A stretch of DNA of 64,000 nt, taken from assembly GCA_021773035.1 (NCBI GenBank), contig JAJFKU010000061.1:62001-126000 (forward strand), read 5' to 3'. Below are positions 26,413 through 34,833 of this stretch, in pieces. The notes beneath the pieces were generated by a model. The model was not told the DNA's origin, searched no databases, and saw nothing but the letters and a program-made list of their open reading frames with translations. The DNA comes from Woeseiaceae bacterium (lineage in GTDB: Bacteria > Pseudomonadota > Gammaproteobacteria > Steroidobacterales > Woeseiaceae). The position numbers and the translations under genes were made by a program. The first letter of the stretch is position 1. Each line of letters opens with the position of its first letter.

Positions 26413-28952
26413 TGTTGGTCTCTGCACAGGTTGAAGCACTCTTCGTCGCGGCCAGCGAACTCGACTTCGATTCCCGTGGCGAGTTTCTCGACGAATCCTG
26501 CGGCACCGATGCGAGACTCAGAGAAGAACTCGACTCGCTGTTAACAGCAGCGAACGAGTCTGAAGCGTACTTCGATGGTCTGGCGCGACGGTTTGGGCTG
26601 TACGCCCTGGCGGATGATAGCGCGGAACTGCCGGACGAGCGACAGATCGGTTCGTGGCGCCTGTTACGAATAATCGGTCGTGGTGGTATGGGTGCTGTGT
26701 ATCTCGTAGAACGGGCCGATGAGCAGTTCGAGCAGCAGGCTGCCATGAAACTATTGCCGCAGGGTATCGGCTCCCTGCGAGACGAAGCCCGGTTTCTTGC
26801 AGAGCGGCAGATTCTTGCGAGGCTGGAGCACGAGAACATTGCGCGATTGCTGGATGGCGGTGTGAGCGATGACGGCACGCCGTACTTTGTTATGGACTAT
26901 GTAGTCGGAGAGCCGATCGACCAGTTCTGTAACGAGCAGAGCCTCAACATTGCAGGGCGCCTGGAGCTTTTTCTCAGCGTTTGCGACGCCGTGCAGTACG
27001 CGCACCGTAATTTCGTCGTACACAGAGACATTAAAAGCAGCAATATACTCGTCGAAAACAGCGGCCGCGCTCGCTTGCTCGATTTCGGGATTGCCAAAAT
27101 GCTGGATACGAGCGACGACGAGTCCAACCTGACGCGCATCGCGCAGCGACCGATGACGCCAGCGTATGCGAGCCCCGAGATGGTAAGAGGGGCGACGGTC
27201 GATGTCAGGACCGACGTCTATTCGCTGGGTGTTTTGTTGTACGAACTTCTGACCGGCAGCTTACCCCTGCAGGTCAGCGGCTTGTCCGCGGCTGAAATTG
27301 AAAACGAAATTGTTAATACCAGCGTGGTTGCGGCCAGCGAAATGGCCGCCACAGGGGCGGCGGAACGAAGGGGCTGCAGTGCGAGACAACTCCGTGCCTT
27401 GTTGCAGGGCGACCTCGATACGATTACCGCGAAGGCGCTGGCGAAAGACGCAGCTGATCGATACGCTTCTGTTGAATTGCTTGCCGGAGATATCCGCAAC
27501 TATCTTCAGGGCCTGCCCGTAATCGCACGCCCGCTATCATTGGTCTACCAGGTAAGAAAGTTCGTGGCTCGACACCGGCTTGGCGTAGCATTCGCCGCGT
27601 CGTCGATCGTCATGCTAATGGCCATCACGGTTTTGGCTGTTTTTCACGCGATAACGACAGAGCGTCAGTCACGCGTCATCGCTGCCGAGCGAGATCGTGC
27701 ACAGGAAATCACGTCGTTCCTGATCGGAGTGTTTCAATCTGCTGACCCGGATCAGCCGGCAGCGGACATGACCGCGCTGCAAATTCTGAGTCAGGGTCGA
27801 CAGCGCATCGGTGATGAGTTATCGGGGCAGCCGGAAACGCAGGCGGAACTTCTCAAAGCCATGTCCGAGGTTTACAACGGCATGCGCCTGAATGAGGAAT
27901 CGAAAGAAACTCTGTATCAGGAACTTGCTCTCAGAGAAACGCTGACGGGCATGAACAGTGCTCAGTATGCGAACGTATTACTACGCCTCGCCCAGATCAC
28001 CGACGTCGAGGGCGATTACGATAGTTCCCGCGAATTCGCCGAGAGAGCGCTCGAAATCAGTGAGTCCATAGCCGATCGGGAACTACAGGCGTGGTCGCAT
28101 ACGCGGATTGGGCGTGTTTCGCATCTTCAGGGGGACTACGAATCGGCAGAATCCCATTACCGGAAGTCACTGGCGCAGTACACCGAGTTGCATGGCCTCG
28201 AGAGTGAGCAAAGCATCAAGGCCATGGAGCACCTCGCCAATCTTCTCAATCACCAGCAGAAGTTTCAGCAGTCGCTGGCGATGTTTGAACAGGTTCTGGG
28301 AGCGCGTGAACGACTCTTCGGAACGGGGCATTCAGAGCTCGGACCAGCGTTGCTTGGTCTCGGTTCGGTTTTAGGTAACCTGGACCGGCAGGCCGAAGCG
28401 GCTGCGGCTTACGAACGCGCCTATGATCTGAATGTGACGATATTCGGCCCCGATAATCGCCGCAACATGTACGTGATCAACGGTCTCGGTAAAGTGGCGG
28501 AAGCGATGCAGGACTATGAGCTTGCGGCAACACGCTATGCCGAAGCGGGCCGTCTGGTCGAGAAGTTTTTCGGCGAGCACGGCAACCTTGGAATTACCAA
28601 GCGAAATCTCGCGAATGCATACAGCCTCGACAATCGCTTCGACCTCGCGGTACCGGTCTATCGGGAATCGATTGCGATACTGGAAAGACAAATGCCAGAC
28701 CATTGGATGGTCGGCGATGCCAACTGGCGTTTAGGGCGTGCACTGCTGGAGATTGGTCGTCCCGATGATGCTGAAGGGTTTATCCTCAACGACCTCGAAA
28801 TCGTTGCTGCAAAGCGTGGTTCGGAGCACGAATCGACGCAGGGAGCGATCGAAGCGGCAATGGACTTGTACGAAGCCATGAGTCTGCCGGACGTGGCGTC
28901 ACGCTATCGGGCGCAGTTGAACGGTGATGGCGTGGCAGTGCCTACTCAGTAG
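26412..28952 (+). CDS. Membrane serine/threonine protein kinase with C-terminal TPR domain
   Basis: Hanks-type kinase: glycine loop IGRGGMGAVY (88-97), ATP lysine K113 in AAMKLL, catalytic HRDIKSSN (D206), DFG (224-226) and the activation-end motif TPAYASPE. One transmembrane segment (about 391-413, VAFAASSIVMLMAITVLAV) separates the cytoplasmic kinase from a long TPR-like region (about 450-830) that would be periplasmic. The length is 846 aa. It overlaps the ECF sigma factor by one base; in this class the kinase is thought to control the sigma factor by phosphorylation (family knowledge). Its 3' end overlaps the convergent DUF6356 gene by 11 bp. Confidence 0.94.
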   Translation: MLVSAQVEALFVAASELDFDSRGEFLDESCGTDARLREELDSLLTAANESEAYFDGLARRFGLYALADDSAELPDERQIGSWRLLRIIGRGGMGAVYLVERADEQFEQQAAMKLLPQGIGSLRDEARFLAERQILARLEHENIARLLDGGVSDDGTPYFVMDYVVGEPIDQFCNEQSLNIAGRLELFLSVCDAVQYAHRNFVVHRDIKSSNILVENSGRARLLDFGIAKMLDTSDDESNLTRIAQRPMTPAYASPEMVRGATVDVRTDVYSLGVLLYELLTGSLPLQVSGLSAAEIENEIVNTSVVAASEMAATGAAERRGCSARQLRALLQGDLDTITAKALAKDAADRYASVELLAGDIRNYLQGLPVIARPLSLVYQVRKFVARHRLGVAFAASSIVMLMAITVLAVFHAITTERQSRVIAAERDRAQEITSFLIGVFQSADPDQPAADMTALQILSQGRQRIGDELSGQPETQAELLKAMSEVYNGMRLNEESKETLYQELALRETLTGMNSAQYANVLLRLAQITDVEGDYDSSREFAERALEISESIADRELQAWSHTRIGRVSHLQGDYESAESHYRKSLAQYTELHGLESEQSIKAMEHLANLLNHQQKFQQSLAMFEQVLGARERLFGTGHSELGPALLGLGSVLGNLDRQAEAAAAYERAYDLNVTIFGPDNRRNMYVINGLGKVAEAMQDYELAATRYAEAGRLVEKFFGEHGNLGITKRNLANAYSLDNRFDLAVPVYRESIAILERQMPDHWMVGDANWRLGRALLEIGRPDDAEGFILNDLEIVAAKRGSEHESTQGAIEAAMDLYEAMSLPDVASRYRAQLNGDGVAVPTQ

Positions 28953-29238
28953 CAGATGCTTCGACCGTTGTCGTGGTTGGCTGTGGGGGGGAGAACTGAG
29001 CTTGGGATGACTCCGTCTGCGGACTTAAGCGGCTGCGATTGAGGACCATTCGGTCGTGCAGATTGGTAATGATCTTGCTGCCGGTCTTTTCGCACAGAAA
29101 CGGCAGGAACGCGTGAACCGCACAGCAAATGGCGCCGCCAAGCATGGCAGCACTAAACGACATGGCTTGCCCGAAATGTTGGGAATAGGTTTCCCCTACG
29201 CTGGCGGGGTGGCTGGTAAAAAGTCGTTTAACGGGCAT
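28942..29238 (-). CDS. DUF6356-family small protein
   Basis: A 98-aa protein with the recognisable opening FTSHPASVGETYSQHFGQAM and one hydrophobic segment (FSAAMLGGAICCAVHAFLPFLC, about residues 28-49), then KTGSKIITNLHDRMV. This pattern is characteristic of the small DUF6356 proteins of proteobacteria, whose role is unknown. A Thr/Ser/Pro/Gln-rich tail follows and overlaps the end of the kinase gene. It is convergent with the kinase and divergent from the Lrp-type regulator. Confidence 0.82.
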   Translation of the reverse strand: MPVKRLFTSHPASVGETYSQHFGQAMSFSAAMLGGAICCAVHAFLPFLCEKTGSKIITNLHDRMVLNRSRLSPQTESSQAQFSPPQPTTTTVEASATE

Positions 29239-29321
29239 TCGTATCTCCTCACTGATAAAGGCTATTTTGACCTATATACGGTGAGCAGTTGTTATCATTT
29301 GTCCTGTTAATAGATATAAAT

Positions 29322-29339
29322 ACGAAATATATGTTTCGT
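29322..29339. promoter_or_regulatory. Inverted repeat before Lrp-type regulator
   Basis: ACGAAA-TATATG-TTTCGT is a perfect 6+6 bp inverted repeat with an AT-rich 6-bp centre, ending 18 bp before the regulator's ATG. AT-rich dyads of this size suit Lrp/AsnC proteins, so an autoregulatory site is likely. It would also lie in the promoter zone of the divergent DUF6356 gene. Confidence 0.45.
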
Positions 29340-29357
29340 TAATGGTATATTGTTGCA

Positions 29358-29807
29358 ATGAATATTAAGGATCTGGCCATCCTGCGATGGTTGCAGCAGG
29401 ACGGGTCGCTGTCGATGGACGACCTGGCCGACCGCGTCGCGCTTTCCAAGACAGCGGTGTGGCGACGCGTACGCAGGCTGGAGCAGGACAAAGTCATCAA
29501 AAAGCGCATCGCGATTATCGATCAGAAGGCAGTCGGGTTCGGCGTCACCGTATTCGCGCTCATTCACACGAATCAACACAGTGACAAGTGGTACAACAAG
29601 TTCTCGTCAGCCGTATTGAGTATCCCCGAAATTCTCGAGGTGCATCGCGCGAGCGGGGACGTCGACTACGTGCTGCGAATCGTTGCAAAAGACATGGACG
29701 ACTACGACCGCGTCTACCGGCAGCTTATCCGTAAATGCGACTTCTCGGATATCAGTTCGACGTTTGTCATGGAGTCGATCAAGCAAACCACAGAGTTACC
29801 CCTTTAG
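29358..29807 (+). CDS. Lrp/AsnC-family transcriptional regulator
   Basis: The N-terminal winged helix-turn-helix is clear (LRWLQQDGSLSMDDLADRVA, then LSKTAVWRRVRRLEQDKVIK) and is followed by the amino-acid-sensing RAM domain (VTVFALIHTNQHSDKWYNKF, HRASGDVDYVLRIVAKDMDDY). At 149 aa it has the normal Lrp length. Lrp/AsnC proteins sense amino acids. It is followed by a nitrilase-family hydrolase and D-serine dehydratase, so a role in controlling amino-acid or amide catabolism is likely. Confidence 0.94.
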   Translation: MNIKDLAILRWLQQDGSLSMDDLADRVALSKTAVWRRVRRLEQDKVIKKRIAIIDQKAVGFGVTVFALIHTNQHSDKWYNKFSSAVLSIPEILEVHRASGDVDYVLRIVAKDMDDYDRVYRQLIRKCDFSDISSTFVMESIKQTTELPL

Positions 29808-29865
29808 AGATTCATTATGAGTCTGCTGTCGTGTCTGGTCGGGTGTGAAAATTAAAAGTATAAAA

Positions 29866-29879
29866 GTATACAGGCATAC
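29866..29879 (-). promoter_or_regulatory. GTAT-N6-ATAC motif, copy 1 (before nitrilase/dsdA)
   Basis: On the minus strand this reads GTATGCCTGTATAC, with GTAT/ATAC arms six bases apart. It lies 57 bp before the nitrilase-superfamily gene. The same 14-bp pattern GTATGNNWGTATAC occurs at 33379-33392 and 49576-49589, each in an intergenic region of the same catabolic island. Confidence 0.55.
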
Positions 29880-29936
29880 CGTAAAATTACTGCCACATTG
29901 AAGCGGGCGAAAGAACGGCCTGGAGGGACATCAACA

Positions 29937-30743
29937 GTGAAAGTAGCGGGTCTGCAGCTGCGCCTGATCGACGCCACAACGCGACAGCAGAAAGAATCGA
30001 ATGTCGATCACATTCTCCAGCAGATCGACGCCTGTCCGCAATGCGACCTGATCGTTGTGCCGGAACTCGCGACGGTAGGTTATGGGCAGGATGTGTTCGA
30101 GAATCTGTCGTTCACTGCCGACCCCGTAGCAAGTTCGACGATCGACAGAATACGAAGTGCGGCGAAACGCAAACAGACTTTTCTCGCCTTCGGTTTTCCT
30201 GAGAAAAGCGAGGATGCCTTTTACAACTCCGTCGCGCTCATCGACGATAGAGGCGGGCTAATCGATGTCTACCGGAAAACGCACCTGCCGCTATTCGTAG
30301 ACACAATGGAAGGTGACTATTTTCAGTCCGGCGACCGCCTGGTCTCGTTCGACGTAAGGGGAGTCGAAGTCGGTGTCTCGATCTGCTACGACATTCGTTA
30401 CCCCGAACTCGCCAGGAACCTGGCCCTGGACAGGAATATAGACCTGCTGCTTCATCCCACGGCGTTTTCCGATGACGAGACCTTCGCCAGCTGGCATCCG
30501 TTTATTGTGACTCGCGCGATCGAGAACCAGATCTACGTATTGAGCGTAAATCGTGCGGGGGAAAGAAGCGGGAGATCGTTTTTCTGTCCACCGCTGATGG
30601 ACTGGCAGCGGCATTCATCGGCTCTCGGTGTCGATGAGGACTGCCTGGTCGCAACGATCGACGACGGTGTGCTTTCGACGGTGCGCCAAAAGTACCGCTA
30701 TCGTGAGGGCATTAACCAGAAAGCGCTGGAGAGCCTTAGGTGA
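29937..30743 (+). CDS. Carbon-nitrogen hydrolase (nitrilase superfamily)
   Basis: Amidase-type hydrolase of the nitrilase superfamily, with the catalytic Glu-Lys-Cys set: E43 in VVPELATVGY, K114 in YRKTHLP, and C150 in VSICYDIRYPE. The length (268 aa) fits omega-amidase/N-carbamoyl-type members that act on small amides. I start at GTG 29937, preceded by TGGAGGG; the frame continues to 29898 without a ribosome site. Its stop overlaps the dsdA start (GTGA), so the two are coupled. The substrate is unknown. Confidence 0.92.
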   Translation: MKVAGLQLRLIDATTRQQKESNVDHILQQIDACPQCDLIVVPELATVGYGQDVFENLSFTADPVASSTIDRIRSAAKRKQTFLAFGFPEKSEDAFYNSVALIDDRGGLIDVYRKTHLPLFVDTMEGDYFQSGDRLVSFDVRGVEVGVSICYDIRYPELARNLALDRNIDLLLHPTAFSDDETFASWHPFIVTRAIENQIYVLSVNRAGERSGRSFFCPPLMDWQRHSSALGVDEDCLVATIDDGVLSTVRQKYRYREGINQKALESLR

Positions 30744-32068
30744 CGGTCGCCCAGCTTGACTACAAGCAGGCCCTCGGCGGTGGCGTTCCGTTTCTTTGGC
30801 TGAACCCCAATCATCGGCGATGCCCCGGGGCCGTCGCTGAAGCGCGCTGGACAATGGCTGACATTGAGGCGGCCGAACGACGTTTTCAGGCGAGCGGAAA
30901 ACTGCTTGGCAGTCTGTTTTCAGATACCTGTCTGGATGGCGATGTGATCGAGTCGGTGCTGCAAGCGGTCGACTGGCCGGCCGGACAGGTGCAAGATACT
31001 GCATCGCCTCCCGGACATTTATGGATCAAATGCGATCACCAGCTGCCGATCGCCGGTTCGATCAAGGCACGTGGCGGGCTGCACGAGGTTATCGCGTTCG
31101 CGGAGGAGTTGGTCTCAACATACGGCTTCGAACAATCGCACCGCGATTTCTCCCACTGGAGCGATAGCGAAATCCAGTCGTTGTTCAACGAACATACGAT
31201 TGTCGTTGCGAGTACCGGTAATCTTGGGCTGAGCGTAGGTTTGATCGCCAAAGCACTTGGTTTTAAAGCGGTTGTGCATATGTCGGTCGAAGCAAAGTCG
31301 TGGAAGAAGGAAAAGCTGCGGGGTTGCCGTGCGATCATTGTCGAGCATGACGGTGATTATACGGAGGCTGTGAGAATAGGCCGGGAGGCAGCGGAACGGG
31401 ATCCGAAGTCCTACTTCGTCGATGACGAGAACTCACCACGACTGTTTCTCGGTTATGCCGTTGCGGCACTTCGCCTGCAGCGACAGTTAGCGCGTAATAA
31501 GGTGCGAGTGGATCGACAAAACCCGCTGTTTGTTTATGTTCCATGTGGCGTTGGCGGTGCACCGGGTGGGATATGCTTCGGCCTGCACCAGGTCTTCGGC
31601 GAGAACGTGCACGTGTTTTTCTCGGAGCCGACACAGTCGGCATGCATGCTGCTGGCTTTGTCCGAAGGAGAAGCGGGGCCTCGCGCGGTTTACGATATAG
31701 GGCTGGATAATACGACCGTTGCCGATGGCCTCGCGGTTTCAAGGGCGTCGGCGATGGTGGCCAACATCGTAAAGCCGCTGGTTAGTGGAATATACACCGT
31801 CTCGGACGAAATCCTGCTCCGGAACCTGTACCTGCTAAAGCACGAGTACGGGTTCTCGGTGGAGCCGTCTGCCGCCGCAGGCTTATCCGGCAGCGATTTC
31901 CTTTTGAACACGGATGCGGGAAGTCGGTACCTGAAAGAAAACACGCGGCCGGGCTCGTTGGCGCGCTCGAATCACGTCGTATGGACGACGGGTGGTATGC
32001 ATCTGCCAAGGGTTGAGTACGAGCATTACTGGAGTCTCGGCCGGGCCATCGACGATAACGCTATATAA
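30740..32068 (+). CDS. dsdA: D-serine ammonia-lyase (D-serine dehydratase)
   Basis: PLP enzyme that turns D-serine into pyruvate and ammonia, with some action on D-threonine (family knowledge). The PLP lysine is K109 in LPIAGSIKARGG, the signature of DsdA. Other landmarks are VASTGNLGLSVGLIAKALGF, the phosphate-binding loop PCGVGGAPGG, and a C-terminal VWTTGGMHLP. The length (442 aa) agrees with DsdA. It starts at a GTG that overlaps the nitrilase stop and ends over the 3' end of the convergent CoA-transferase gene by 8 bp. Confidence 0.93.
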   Translation: MTVAQLDYKQALGGGVPFLWLNPNHRRCPGAVAEARWTMADIEAAERRFQASGKLLGSLFSDTCLDGDVIESVLQAVDWPAGQVQDTASPPGHLWIKCDHQLPIAGSIKARGGLHEVIAFAEELVSTYGFEQSHRDFSHWSDSEIQSLFNEHTIVVASTGNLGLSVGLIAKALGFKAVVHMSVEAKSWKKEKLRGCRAIIVEHDGDYTEAVRIGREAAERDPKSYFVDDENSPRLFLGYAVAALRLQRQLARNKVRVDRQNPLFVYVPCGVGGAPGGICFGLHQVFGENVHVFFSEPTQSACMLLALSEGEAGPRAVYDIGLDNTTVADGLAVSRASAMVANIVKPLVSGIYTVSDEILLRNLYLLKHEYGFSVEPSAAAGLSGSDFLLNTDAGSRYLKENTRPGSLARSNHVVWTTGGMHLPRVEYEHYWSLGRAIDDNAI

Positions 32069-33272
32069 CCTCGTCCTGCCTCAGTTGCTCGATTTCATCG
32101 TCGTCAAGCCCCAGCAGATTCCCGAGTATTGCTGCGGTGCTGTCGCCAAGTTCCGGACCGGCGTGCCGGACTCTGCCGGGCGTCGCCGAAAGCTTCGGGA
32201 TGACATTTGGTACGACTAGGTTTTCGACCCGCGGGTCGTCGATAGCGACGAGATTCTCGCGTGCGGAAATATGTTCGTCATCGAAAATGTCCTCAATCGT
32301 ATTTATGAGTGCGCACGGTACGTCGGCAGCCCGGCAGATCTTCACCAGCTCATCGCTGTCGAATTGCAGAATCCAGTCTGAAACCACTTTGTCGATGATG
32401 CTACTGTCGGCAATGCGTTGTTGCGAATGTCCATAGGTCTTCGGATCCGCAAGCTGCGGTTGCTCCATCAGTACCGCGAGGCGTTCGAATATTTTGTCGC
32501 TGGAGCAGGCAAGCGCGACCCACTTATTATCTTTGCATTGAAAGTGGCCGTGCGGACAGGCGTTGTTGGTACCGACACCGAGTCGCCCGCGGATCGTCCC
32601 GTTGCTTGAGTAGCTTGGTGCCAGGTCGTCCAGTATGCGAAATATCGACTCGTACAACGCGAGATCGATGTATTGCCCGCCAACCTTGTCCCTGGCGAGC
32701 AGCGCGATCAAAAGCCCAATGGCCCCGTAAAGGCCGGAGATGTAATCGGCGAGCGAGGTCGAGCCGGGCGTAAGCGGCGGGCCACCGGGCATTCCTGTCA
32801 GGTGCGCCAAGCCACCGAACGCGTGGGCGATGCGGGCGAAACCGATTTGTTCGCTCAGTGGACCGGTTTGTCCAAACGCGGATACCCGCAGCATGACGAT
32901 ATCGGGATTGGCTTTCTTCAACTGTTCGAAACCCAGTCCCCATTTTTCCATGGTCCCGGGGCGAAAGCTCTCACAGACGATATCCGAGGTTTTAACGAGC
33001 GACATAAGAAGCTCGGCGCCTGCGGGTTTTCGGATATCGAGGGTCAGCGATCGCTTGTTTCTCGCTTCGCTGAGCCAGCACAGCGAATCGTCGGATTCCG
33101 TTGGCGTACCGAACTCGCGGAGTGGGTCGCCTGCTCCTGGCTTCTCGATCTTTATGACCTCGGCGCCGAATTCTCCCAGTATCGTCGCCGCATAGGGTGC
33201 GGCGATAAAGGTTCCCAGATCGAGGATTCGCAGGCCCTGCAGAGGCAAGCTAGAGTCGTTTATTTTATCCAT
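32061..33272 (-). CDS. CaiB/BaiF-type CoA-transferase
   Basis: Family III CoA-transferase, which moves CoA between carboxylic acids. The N-terminal motif LRILDLGTFIAAPYAATILG is followed by GAEVIKIEKPGAGDPLR; a nucleophilic Asp is expected in the family near SLADYISGLYGA. I start at ATG 33272; an upstream extension to 33347 is in frame but has no family similarity. The length is 403 aa. It is divergent from the aminotransferase operon and shares the 178-bp intergenic region that carries motif copy 2. It may activate or hand over an acid made in the island. Confidence 0.9.
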   Translation of the reverse strand: MDKINDSSLPLQGLRILDLGTFIAAPYAATILGEFGAEVIKIEKPGAGDPLREFGTPTESDDSLCWLSEARNKRSLTLDIRKPAGAELLMSLVKTSDIVCESFRPGTMEKWGLGFEQLKKANPDIVMLRVSAFGQTGPLSEQIGFARIAHAFGGLAHLTGMPGGPPLTPGSTSLADYISGLYGAIGLLIALLARDKVGGQYIDLALYESIFRILDDLAPSYSSNGTIRGRLGVGTNNACPHGHFQCKDNKWVALACSSDKIFERLAVLMEQPQLADPKTYGHSQQRIADSSIIDKVVSDWILQFDSDELVKICRAADVPCALINTIEDIFDDEHISARENLVAIDDPRVENLVVPNVIPKLSATPGRVRHAGPELGDSTAAILGNLLGLDDDEIEQLRQDEVI

Positions 33273-33378
33273 AAAAGTCAAAGGACTACATACGCTAAAG
33301 TTGTATATTGAAGGCACGGCCCAGTACCGTTGAGCCGCGCGTGACAAGTGCAGATATTGTTGCTGGGTTTTTCAATAC

Positions 33379-33392
33379 GTATGGTAGTATAC
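33379..33392 (+). promoter_or_regulatory. GTAT-N6-ATAC motif, copy 2 (divergent promoter region)
   Basis: GTATGGTAGTATAC lies between the CoA-transferase (-) and the aminotransferase operon (+), 58 bp before the aminotransferase start. It matches copies 1 and 3 at all positions of GTATGNNWGTATAC; upstream it also shares AC directly before GTATG with copy 3. Confidence 0.6.
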
Positions 33393-33450
33393 ACACATGT
33401 CATCAATTTTGCCGGCACGGCTTTAAGAAACGTAACGAGATGAAAAAGAA

Positions 33451-34833
33451 ATGAATAAAACGGATGTTGTCGCTCGGGACATCGAGCACGTACTTCACCC
33501 AACAACGGACCTTGCCCAACATCAGTCGCATGGCGCTTTAGTGATCGAAAAAGGGGATGGGATTTACGTATCGGACATTGACGGAAAAACGTATCTCGAA
33601 GGAATGGCGGGATTGTGGTGCGCCGGTTTTGGTTTCAGCGAAAGCGAACTCGTCGATGCCGCCATTGAGCAGCTGCGGAAGCTGCCCTTCTACCATAGCT
33701 TCGGCGGCAAAGCGGTATTGCCGACCATTGATCTCGCTGAACATCTTAAGCGAATCGTTCCGTTTGACGCCTCAAAAGTCTTTTTCACGAATTCAGGATC
33801 GGAAGCCAACGATACTCAGCTCAAGCTGATCTGGCACTACAACAACGCAATTGGAAAACCGCAGAAGAAAAAGATCATCTCGCGCTGGCGCGGGTATCAC
33901 GGTGTCACGATTGCGACGACCTGTCTGACCGGCCTGCCAGCGTATCGCAACGGCTTCGATCTTCCTGTGGCCGGCATACTCCACACGGAATGCCCGGATG
34001 TGTACCGCGGTATGGCGGTCGGTGAAACGGAAAGCGAGTACGCGAGTCGACTGGTCGAGAGCCTGGAAGACTTGATACAAAAGGAAGACCCGGAGACGAT
34101 CGCCGCATTCATAGCCGAGCCGGTAATGGCCGGCGGCGGGGTCTTGCCACCGCCGGAGACCTATTTCGAGAAGGTGCAAATCGTCCTTGAGAAGTACGAT
34201 ATCGTTTGTATCGCCGATGAAGTCGTCTGCGGATTCGGTCGTACCGGGAACATGTTCGGTTCCGAGACAGTTGGTATGAAGCCCGACCTGATGACCGTTG
34301 CAAAGCAACTGTCGTCGGCTTACATGCCCATCGCGGCCGTCATTATTCCGGGCTGGATGTACGAAACGCTGGTCGCCGAAAGCGAAAAGAGAAAGATATT
34401 CGGACATGGGATAACCTACGGCGGGCATCCGGTCCCGGCAGCCGTCGCACTGCGCGCGCTGCAGCTTTTCGAAGAGCGCGACATGCTGTCGCATATTCGT
34501 GCCGTTGCACCGCGTTTTCAGAGCCGCCTCCGGGCTTTTTCCGAGCATCCCCTGGTGGGCGATGCCAGGGGAGTCGGCTTGATTGGCGGTATCGAACTGG
34601 TCGCCGACAAATCGACAAAGGCTCCCTTCGATGCTTCTCTGGCGGTGGGTGGATACTGCGCCAGCGCGTGTCTGGATGAAGGCCTGATCACCAGGGCGAA
34701 CGGCGATGTTCTGCTCTTCTGTCCGCCACAGATAATCACTGACGATCAAATTGATGACATGTTTGACCGACTGGCGCGTGCTTTGGATACAACCGAGTAC
34801 TGGCTGTCGAGGCGGGGAGGGGCGACCAGGTGA
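33451..34833 (+). CDS. Class III (omega/beta-amino acid) aminotransferase
   Basis: PLP-dependent class III aminotransferase of 460 aa; such enzymes move terminal or beta amino groups to pyruvate or 2-oxoglutarate. PLP-lysine K285 is in MTVAKQLSSAYMP, the cofactor-ring Asp is D256 in IADEVVCGFGR, and phosphate contacts are in TNSGSEAND (113-121). The tail RANGDVLLFCPPQIITDDQID is typical of omega-aminotransferases. It opens a 10.5-kb operon and overlaps the aldehyde dehydrogenase by GTGA, so the aldehyde or oxo-acid it makes is likely oxidised by the next enzyme. The amine substrate cannot be read from sequence. Confidence 0.94.
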   Translation: MNKTDVVARDIEHVLHPTTDLAQHQSHGALVIEKGDGIYVSDIDGKTYLEGMAGLWCAGFGFSESELVDAAIEQLRKLPFYHSFGGKAVLPTIDLAEHLKRIVPFDASKVFFTNSGSEANDTQLKLIWHYNNAIGKPQKKKIISRWRGYHGVTIATTCLTGLPAYRNGFDLPVAGILHTECPDVYRGMAVGETESEYASRLVESLEDLIQKEDPETIAAFIAEPVMAGGGVLPPPETYFEKVQIVLEKYDIVCIADEVVCGFGRTGNMFGSETVGMKPDLMTVAKQLSSAYMPIAAVIIPGWMYETLVAESEKRKIFGHGITYGGHPVPAAVALRALQLFEERDMLSHIRAVAPRFQSRLRAFSEHPLVGDARGVGLIGGIELVADKSTKAPFDASLAVGGYCASACLDEGLITRANGDVLLFCPPQIITDDQIDDMFDRLARALDTTEYWLSRRGGATR

